NCBI RefSeq assembly: GCF_000716595.1
Contig: NZ_JNXC01000002.1
Coordinates: 124,001 to 188,000 of the forward strand
Reading direction: 5' to 3'
Length of the DNA stretch: 64,000 nt
Origin: Saccharothrix sp. NRRL B-16314
GTDB taxonomy: Bacteria > Actinomycetota > Actinomycetes > Mycobacteriales > Pseudonocardiaceae
Shown here: positions 58,657 through 64,000 of the stretch, one piece after another
Numbering within the stretch: position 1 is the first letter of the stretch
How the letters are laid out: every line of letters starts with the position of its first letter
Made by a program: the position numbers and the translations under genes
Notes under the pieces: model-generated
The model's database searches: none
What the model was told of the DNA's origin: nothing
The model's input: only the letters and a program-made list of their open reading frames with translations

Positions 58657-59628
58657 TCACCGGGGTCGTCCGTTGCGCGCAGTGTGGCCGGCCACGTCAC
58701 GCGCCAGCGTCGCCACCCCGACGATCCCGGCGTCGTCGCCGAGCTGGGCCGTCCGGATCCGGGCCAACGGCCGGTGCCCGGCTCCGGTCACCACGGCCGC
58801 GTACCGCTCCCGCGCGTCGTCCAGGAACAGCGGCGCGGACTCCGACACCCCACCGCCGATCACCACGACCTCCGGGTCGTACACGTCCGCGACCAGCGCC
58901 AACCCCTCGCCCAGCCACCGCGCCAGGTCGGCCATCGCACGTTGCGCCAACGGGTCGCCGTCCCGCGCCGCGCCCGCCACCCGCCGCCCGGTGACCGCCC
59001 GCGAATCGCCCAACGCCTCCCGCGCCAGCACGGTCGACAGGCCGGGGTGCCGGGCCAGCAGCTCGATCGCCGTCGTGCTCAACGCGGTGCCGCTGCAGTA
59101 CCGCTCCCAGCAGCCGTTCTTGCCGCACGGACACGGCCGCCCGTCCGGCACGAGCCGCAGGTGCCCCAGCTCGGGCGCGACGCCGTGCGCACCGCGGAAC
59201 ACCTGGCCGTCGATCAACAGCGCGCCGCCGATCCCGGTGCCGATCGCGACCAGGGCGGCGATCTTCGCCCCGCGCGCCGCGCCGAACCGGTGCTCGGCCA
59301 GCGCGGCGGCGTTCGCGTCGTGCTCCAGCACCACCGGCAGGCCGACGCGCTGCGAGATCCGCTCGGCCACCGGCGCCTGCCGCCACGCGAGGTGCGGCGC
59401 GAACCGCACGGTCATCCGGTCCGACGCGACGAACCCGGCGACCGCCAGACCGACCGCGGCCACGTCGTGCCGGCCCGCCAACTCGGCGACGGCCGCGCCG
59501 ATCGCCTCCTCCAGCGCCTCTTCGCCGCTGGGCGTGGCGGCACGCGCCGTGTCGAGCACCGCGCCGTCGCCGTCGACCACACCGGCCCGCACGCTCGTCC
59601 CGCCGACGTCGACGCCGACAGTCAGCAC
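58657..59628 (-). CDS. ROK-family glucokinase
   Basis: A 323-residue sugar kinase. The ATP phosphate motif is VGVDVGGTSVRAGVVD. The catalytic Asp is in LEHDANAAALAE and the ROK zinc motif is CPCGKNGCWE. GTGIGGALLIDG and VVVIGGGVSES are also typical. It phosphorylates glucose or a related sugar, feeding the 6-phosphogluconate and PFK routes found in this window. GTG 59628 overlaps the preceding small gene by seven bases, so it belongs to the operon that starts at the SRPBCC gene. There is no helix-turn-helix, so it is an enzyme and not a ROK repressor. Confidence 0.93.
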   Translation of the reverse strand: MLTVGVDVGGTSVRAGVVDGDGAVLDTARAATPSGEEALEEAIGAAVAELAGRHDVAAVGLAVAGFVASDRMTVRFAPHLAWRQAPVAERISQRVGLPVVLEHDANAAALAEHRFGAARGAKIAALVAIGTGIGGALLIDGQVFRGAHGVAPELGHLRLVPDGRPCPCGKNGCWERYCSGTALSTTAIELLARHPGLSTVLAREALGDSRAVTGRRVAGAARDGDPLAQRAMADLARWLGEGLALVADVYDPEVVVIGGGVSESAPLFLDDARERYAAVVTGAGHRPLARIRTAQLGDDAGIVGVATLARDVAGHTARNGRPR

Positions 59629-59960
59629 TGCGACCCCTTGTCGCGCCGCACCACCGGGATGTGCTGGACGCGCGGCTTCCTCGCCTCTTCCCCGGAGTCG
59701 GCGGGGGTGGGCACCGGCTCGGCCAACGCCGCCCGCAGCACCGCGATCAGCCCGGCCACGTGTTCGGCGGCCTTCGCGGCCAGCTCCGACCGGTCGCCGC
59801 GGGCAAGCGCCACCGCGTTGCACAACGGGCACCAGCCGCAGCTCCGGGTGTCGTGCTCGCCCTCGGCGGCCATCCGGTGCAGCCACGGCTGCGCCCGCTC
59901 GGCGGCGGCGTCGAGCAGCAGGCGCAGCTCCTCGGCAAGCTTCGAGTCCACGTGCCTCAC
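59622..59960 (-). CDS. Conserved hypothetical protein (Rv2183c-like position), CxxC motif
   Basis: A 112-residue protein with an amphipathic helical half (VDSKLAEELRLLLDAAAERAQPWLHRM) and a cysteine cluster CGWCPLCN near residue 45, which could bind zinc. The C-terminus is basic (ARKPRVQHIPVVRRDKG). GTG 59960 overlaps the ArsA-like stop by four bases (GTGA) and the stop overlaps the glucokinase start. The same position beside the ArsA-like gene suggests equivalence to Rv2183c; function unknown. Confidence 0.78.
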   Translation of the reverse strand: MRHVDSKLAEELRLLLDAAAERAQPWLHRMAAEGEHDTRSCGWCPLCNAVALARGDRSELAAKAAEHVAGLIAVLRAALAEPVPTPADSGEEARKPRVQHIPVVRRDKGSQC

Positions 59961-61153
59961 CGCATCCACAGGTCGGGGTCGGGTGCGAATCGCACCGCCA
60001 ACCCGGTGTCGTCCAGCTCCGCGCCGGTCACCACGCAGCGCTTGAGCAGCGATGGCAGCGCGACGAGCCGGCGCCTGCCGTCCACGGTGACGGCGAGGTC
60101 GTCGCCGACCCGTGCCAGGTCGAGTGACGAGTCGCCGACCGGCAGCGCGATGCGCAGCGTGTACTCCTGCTCGCCGGACCGCACCACCTCCAGCAGTGGC
60201 CCGTCGTCGGCGTCAGAGCCCTCCAGCGGGTCACGCCCCTGGTAGAGGCCGTCGGCGACGTCCAGCAACGCGGTCGTGCCGACGGGTTCGGCGGCCCGGT
60301 GCTCCACCGTGCGCACGGACCCGAGGTCGCCCAGTTCCGCGAGCACCGCGTCCTGCTCGGTCCGCCGGGTGCGCAGCCACTCGGCCGCCGCACCTCGGTC
60401 CGCGCCCGGATCGGGCACGACCCGGTTCGCGATCACGCCGTCCACCCGGATGCCCTGCAGCGCCAGCGCCGTCACGGTCCGCCTGGTCTCCGCCGCGACC
60501 ACCCGTTCCGGGGTGAGCACGAGCCGCACGCTGGTGGACGGCGAGGTCAGCAAGCCGCGCAGCTGGTCCAGGTCTTCCGCGAGCCTGCCCAACGCGTCGG
60601 CGGTGGCGTCCCACTTCTCGGCCGTGCCGCTGCCCGCGACACCGGCCAGCAGCCCGCGCACCACCCGCCGGTGGGTCGGGAACAGCCGTTCCAGGTAGGA
60701 GGCGAACGCCTCGGGCAGCGCCAGCAGGCGCAACGTCTCGGCGGTCGGACCGCAGTCGACGACCACCACGTCCCACGGTCCGCCGTTCGCCAGCCGGCGC
60801 ACCTCGGACAGCGCCAGCAGCTCCTCGACGCCGGGCAGGACGGTCAGCTCCTCGGCGTCCAGCTCGTCAACGCCCGCGCCCGCGAGCACGGTCCGCAGGT
60901 GTCCGCGCAGGTCGCGCCAGGCGTCGTCGACGAGGGCGCGCGGGTCGACCTGGGCCGCGTGGAGGCTGCCCTCGACCTCGGTGACGTGACCGGACAGAGG
61001 CACGCCCAGCGCGTCGCCGAGCGAGTGCGCCGGATCGGTGGACACGACCAGCGCCTTGCGGCCACCGGCGGCGAGCGCGGTGGCGGTGGCGGCGGCCAAG
61101 GTCGTCTTGCCGACCCCGCCCTTACCGGTGAAGAGCAGCAGGCGGGCGCTCAT
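59957..61153 (-). CDS. ArsA-family ATPase (Rv2184c-like)
   Basis: A 398-residue deviant-Walker ATPase. The P-loop is GKGGVGKTT at residues 10-18, followed by VSTDPAHSLGDALG and VVVDCGPTAETLRLLALPE. The Cys residues that bind arsenite in classical ArsA are not seen, so arsenite export is unlikely; the Get3-like or partner-loading role is open. The C-terminal part has a beta-rich domain (EYTLRIALPVGDSSLDLARVGDDLAVTVDGRRR) found in bacterial ArsA/Get3 homologues. ATG 61153 overlaps the SRPBCC stop as ATGA. Confidence 0.9.
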   Translation of the reverse strand: MSARLLLFTGKGGVGKTTLAAATATALAAGGRKALVVSTDPAHSLGDALGVPLSGHVTEVEGSLHAAQVDPRALVDDAWRDLRGHLRTVLAGAGVDELDAEELTVLPGVEELLALSEVRRLANGGPWDVVVVDCGPTAETLRLLALPEAFASYLERLFPTHRRVVRGLLAGVAGSGTAEKWDATADALGRLAEDLDQLRGLLTSPSTSVRLVLTPERVVAAETRRTVTALALQGIRVDGVIANRVVPDPGADRGAAAEWLRTRRTEQDAVLAELGDLGSVRTVEHRAAEPVGTTALLDVADGLYQGRDPLEGSDADDGPLLEVVRSGEQEYTLRIALPVGDSSLDLARVGDDLAVTVDGRRRLVALPSLLKRCVVTGAELDDTGLAVRFAPDPDLWMR

Positions 61154-61587
61154 CCAGCGTTTTCCACCCGCCGCTTGAGCTCCTTGAGCGCGGTGTCCAT
61201 GATCATCTTTTCGGCTTTGCGGCGGAACAGGCCGATCATCGGCACGATCAACTGCACCGAGAGCGTGTAGGTGACCTCGGTCGAGCCGCCCTTGGGGGTC
61301 AGCGCGTAGCTGCCCTCCTGCGACTTCTGCATCTGGCCCTTGACCAGGTGCCACGAGATCTTCTTCGTGGACCACTCGTCGTACGCGAGGACGTACTCGT
61401 CCTTGATCGGGCCCTGGTCGATGTTGAACCTGACCTGGGCCGCGCGGCCGTCCGCCCCGGTCTCCAGCACCTCGGTGCGCTTCACGCCGTTGGCCCACTG
61501 GGGGTAGGCGTCGAAGTCGGCGATGACCGCCACGATCTCCTCGGGCGTCGCGTCGATGACGATGGACTGGGTGGACTCGTCGGCCAT
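61150..61587 (-). CDS. SRPBCC-family lipid/hydrophobic ligand-binding protein (Rv2185c-like)
   Basis: A 145-residue START-like domain protein. SIVIDATPEEIVAVIADFDAYPQWANGVKRTEVL is the typical N-terminus, and SWHLVKGQMQKSQEGSYALTPKGGSTEVTYTLSV the middle. It matches Rv2185c (TB16.3). It opens a four-gene overlapping operon with the ArsA-like ATPase, the CxxC protein and glucokinase. Ligand unknown. Start ATG 61587. Confidence 0.92.
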   Translation of the reverse strand: MADESTQSIVIDATPEEIVAVIADFDAYPQWANGVKRTEVLETGADGRAAQVRFNIDQGPIKDEYVLAYDEWSTKKISWHLVKGQMQKSQEGSYALTPKGGSTEVTYTLSVQLIVPMIGLFRRKAEKMIMDTALKELKRRVENAG

Positions 61588-61613
61588 GCGGGGAGGCTAC
61601 CCGGTAGATCCGC

Positions 61614-62402
61614 TCACCAACGCAGGACGTGGGGCGTGCCGCTGCGCTGGAAGTGGCCGACGTTGACGCACTCGGTCCAGCCGACCCGCACCCGGCGCGC
61701 CATCGGCTGGTGCACGTGCCCGAACACCGACCAGCGCGGCCGGTCGCGCTCGATCACCTCCAGCAGCGACGCGGAGCCGAGCTCGGGTCGGCGGGCGACC
61801 ACGTCGTAGGTCAGCTCGGCCACCGCCGGCGGCACGTGGGTGCACAGCACGTCGACCTCGCCCAGGCCCGCCAACGCCGCGCCGAACTCGTCCTCGGTGC
61901 GCAGGTAGGGCCGCCAGGGACCGCGCCGGTTCGGCACGAAACCGGGGTGCAGCAGCGCGCCTCCCGCGAAGCCGAACCGCAGCCCGCCGATGTCGACGGA
62001 CTGGCCGTCCAGGACGTGCAGGCCGTCGCGGGCGAACCTCGGCCACAGCTCGGGGCTGTCCACGTTGCCCGGCGTGGCGTAGGTGGGCGCGCTCATCGCC
62101 CCGAACAGCTCGGTGTACTGCTCGACGATCGCCTCCTGGACGACGTCGGCGGCGTTGTCCAGGCTCTCCCAGAGCGACCGCATGTAGCGGACCGTCTCGG
62201 CGCCGAGCCTGCCCCGCCGGAGCCGGGCGAACACCTCGACCTTCTCCGCGCCGAACACCCGGCCGAGGATGCCCTTGCCGTGGTCGTAGTAGTCGACGAA
62301 GTCGACCAGGTCACCCAGCACCACCAGCGCGTCGGCACCGTCCCCGGCGCGGGCCAGTGCCTCCGCGTTGCCGTGGACGTCCGAGACGACGTGAACCCGC
62401 AC
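61614..62402 (-). CDS. Calcineurin-like metallophosphoesterase
   Basis: A 262-residue enzyme with metal-binding motifs VVSDVHGNAEAL (D-x-H), VVLGDLVDF, ATPGNVDS and, near the end, CTHVPP and FGHVHQP. These are the complete dinuclear centre of the family. GTG 62402 starts at the first motif. It lies between two SRPBCC genes on the same strand. Substrate (protein phosphate, nucleotide or sugar phosphate) cannot be read. It is not part of the Mtb order. Confidence 0.9.
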   Translation of the reverse strand: MRVHVVSDVHGNAEALARAGDGADALVVLGDLVDFVDYYDHGKGILGRVFGAEKVEVFARLRRGRLGAETVRYMRSLWESLDNAADVVQEAIVEQYTELFGAMSAPTYATPGNVDSPELWPRFARDGLHVLDGQSVDIGGLRFGFAGGALLHPGFVPNRRGPWRPYLRTEDEFGAALAGLGEVDVLCTHVPPAVAELTYDVVARRPELGSASLLEVIERDRPRWSVFGHVHQPMARRVRVGWTECVNVGHFQRSGTPHVLRW

Positions 62403-62413
62403 GAGACCCGAAT

Positions 62414-62794
62414 CTACGGCAGGAGGGGCGGTACGCCGGGAGGCCGGCCGGCCTCCAAGATCACTTTGAGCCCGAGCGAGACCTCCTTGGCGGCCAGCTG
62501 GCGGCGGCGCACCTCGCGCCGGACCTGCTGGTCGGAGGCGTTTCCGGGCAGGTCGGCGCGGAGGAAGTAGTGCAGCAGGGTGCCGTCCATGACGGCCTCC
62601 AGCCAGACCTCCATCGTTCCGACCAACGCGCCCGCCACCGTCCAGCGCAACCCCTCACTGCCCCGATCGGCGTAGACGTCGAGGGTGAGGTCGGGCCAGA
62701 ATTCCGCCCAGGCGACGGGCGGCGCGAAGGCGGCGGCAACCACGTCCGGAGGCACTGCGAGGAACGTCTCGTCCACGACGTCGACACTGGGCAC
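62414..62794 (-). CDS. SRPBCC-like polyketide cyclase/dehydrase family protein (Rv2186c-like position)
   Basis: A protein of about 126 residues with SVDVVDETFLAVPPDVVAAAFAPPVAWAEFWPDLTLDVYADRGSEGLRW and GTMEVWLEAVMDGTLLHYFLRAD, a START-like beta sheet. The start is uncertain: GTG 62794 fits the family N-terminus, GTG 62812 adds six residues, and GTG 62860 has GGGGA upstream and would add 22 residues. It is divergent from fadD15, as Rv2186c is. Function unknown. Confidence 0.72.
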   Translation of the reverse strand: MPSVDVVDETFLAVPPDVVAAAFAPPVAWAEFWPDLTLDVYADRGSEGLRWTVAGALVGTMEVWLEAVMDGTLLHYFLRADLPGNASDQQVRREVRRRQLAAKEVSLGLKVILEAGRPPGVPPLLP

Positions 62795-62907
62795 GGATGG
62801 GAAGAGTGCCACGACACGGTTACGGAAGTGCCCACCAGCCTGGTGTATCGCCGGAATCACAGGCTAAGTTTCCCCACCGGTAACAAACGAATCGTCCGGA
62901 GGTCGAC

Positions 62908-64000
62908 GTGCGCGAGTTCAGCGTCCCCGCCACCGCCACTGTGGCTGCCGAGGAGAACCTCACCGACATGGTGTGGGCGAACGCGGAGCGCTTCGGCAAC
63001 GCCGTCAGCTTCCGCCGCCGCGTGGACGGGACATGGGTGGACGTCACCGCCCGTGATTTCGCCGCCCAGGTGCTGGCCCTGGCCAAGGGCATGGTCGCGG
63101 CGGGTCTCCAGGTCGGCGACAGGGTCGGCCTGATGTCCAAGACCCGCTACGAGTGGACCCTGCTCGACTTCGCCATCTGGCACGCGGGCGGGATCGTGGT
63201 CCCGATCTACGAGACCTCCTCCGCCGAGCAGGTCGAGTGGATCCTGTCCGACTCCGCGGCCAAGGCCGTGTTCGTGGAGACCTCCGACCACCGCGCGACG
63301 GTGGACTCGGTGGTGGCGGGCCTGCCCGAGGTGCGGCACGTGTGGCAGATCGACGGCCCCTCCGGTGACGCGGCGGGCGCGATCGACGAGCTGACCGCGT
63401 TGGGCGCCTCGGTGTCCGACGACGACGCCCGTGCCCGGCGCAAGGAGGTCAGCGCGGACGACACCGCGACGATCGTCTACACCTCCGGCACCACGGGCCG
63501 CCCGAAGGGCTGCGAGCTGACCCACCGGAACCTGCTGGCCGAGGTGCGCGGCGGGATCGCGGCGTTCCCCGAGCTCATGCGGGCGGGCAACTCGCTGCTG
63601 CTGTTCCTGCCGCTGGCGCACATCCTGGCCCGCTCCCTGTCGGTGACGGGCGTGTACACGCGGGTCACGCTGGGGCACACCTGGGACGTGAAGAACCTGG
63701 TGCCGGACCTCCAGTCGTTCCGGCCGACGTTCGTGGTGGCCGTGCCGCGGGTGTTCGAGAAGGTCTACAACGGCGCGAAGCAGAAGGCGCACGCGGCGGG
63801 CAAGGGCAAGATCTTCGACGCCGCCGAGGCGACCGCGGTGCAGTACAGCGAGGCGCAGGACACCGGCGGCGCGGGCCTCGGGCTCAAGATCAAGCACGCG
63901 GTGTTCTCGAAGCTCGTCTACAGCAAGCTCCAGGCCGCGCTCGGCGGCCGGTGCATCGCGGCGGTGTCCGGCGGCGCTCCGCTCGGCGAACGCCTGGCCC
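62908..64000 (+). CDS. fadD15: Long-chain acyl-CoA synthetase FadD15-like, N-terminal part (cut by window end)
   Basis: GTG 62908 follows GGAGG (62898-62902) and the frame stays open for 364 codons to the end of the window. VREFSVPATATVAAEENLTDMVWANAERFG is the family start; ATP/AMP-binding motif IVYTSGTTGRPKGCELTHRNLL appears near residue 190, and LFLPLAHILARSLS and VPRVFEKVYN follow. These are long-chain fatty-acid CoA ligase signatures. The C-terminal domain lies outside. It activates fatty acids as acyl-CoA via an acyl-adenylate. Position matches Rv2187. Confidence 0.93.
   Translation, partial: MREFSVPATATVAAEENLTDMVWANAERFGNAVSFRRRVDGTWVDVTARDFAAQVLALAKGMVAAGLQVGDRVGLMSKTRYEWTLLDFAIWHAGGIVVPIYETSSAEQVEWILSDSAAKAVFVETSDHRATVDSVVAGLPEVRHVWQIDGPSGDAAGAIDELTALGASVSDDDARARRKEVSADDTATIVYTSGTTGRPKGCELTHRNLLAEVRGGIAAFPELMRAGNSLLLFLPLAHILARSLSVTGVYTRVTLGHTWDVKNLVPDLQSFRPTFVVAVPRVFEKVYNGAKQKAHAAGKGKIFDAAEATAVQYSEAQDTGGAGLGLKIKHAVFSKLVYSKLQAALGGRCIAAVSGGAPLGERLA

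Noticed and set aside
58657..59628. ROK-type repressor
   Set aside because: No helix-turn-helix N-terminus; catalytic Asp and zinc motif are intact.
59957..61153. Arsenite efflux ATPase
   Set aside because: No arsenite-binding Cys triad, no arsB or arsR gene nearby; context matches Rv2184c.

Overview
This 64 kb window is chromosomal DNA of a high-GC actinomycete, most likely a Pseudonocardiaceae member of the Saccharothrix/Actinosynnema/Lentzea kind. The reasons are the GC content, frequent GTG starts, GTGA/ATGA gene overlaps, mycothiol-linked and SARP-type genes, an actinobacterial recA-recX locus and a long block that follows the Mycobacterium tuberculosis gene order around pknL. Genus is inference. 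No tRNA, rRNA, CRISPR array, prophage or insertion sequence is visible.

Layout. Positions 1-5.4 kb hold an ADP-ribosylglycohydrolase, a ferritin-like protein and a three-gene Sdh1-type succinate dehydrogenase. 5.5-8.6 kb holds a small conserved gene and an Entner-Doudoroff pair (edd-eda). 8.6-11.6 kb is recX-recA-DUF3046 with a LexA box. 11.7-18.2 kb carries regulators and redox genes, an MFS transporter and a membrane-anchored Hsp70-like protein with decapeptide repeats. 18.2-23.1 kb is a very long Lhr helicase gene interrupted in frame by 20 copies of a 15-bp repeat. 23.6-31.4 kb is accessory: MarR/AhpD pair, GntR/ACC deaminase pair, ECF sigma/YciI pair, VOC protein, PhoD phosphatase and a secreted RCC1-like protein. 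31.4-38.1 kb has an SOS-box-preceded HEPN/mycothiol-transferase operon, a tRNA deacylase/GNAT pair, a CHAP hydrolase, a DUF885 peptidase and LppM.

38-64 kb resembles M. tuberculosis Rv2171-Rv2187 as I remember it: lppM, metF, idsA2-like, mptA-like, Rv2175c-like, pknL, aroG, Rv2179c-like exoribonuclease, Rv2182c-like acyltransferase, Rv2183c/84c/85c/86c-like genes and fadD15. Insertions are carotenoid genes (crtI, crtB), an ABC-2 exporter, a SARP regulator with two small target genes, a probably PPi-dependent phosphofructokinase, an RsbA-like anti-sigma factor, a ROK glucokinase and a metallophosphoesterase.

How the genes work together. Central carbon is covered by edd/eda, glucokinase, phosphofructokinase and Sdh1. 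Isoprenoid and cell-envelope work is covered by the crt genes, the mannosyltransferase and the acyltransferase. Three near-perfect LexA palindromes mark recA, the HEPN operon and the divergent Rv2175c/pknL region. Several spacers between convergent genes hold short repeat clusters, and three coding genes contain in-frame 15- or 30-bp tandem arrays.
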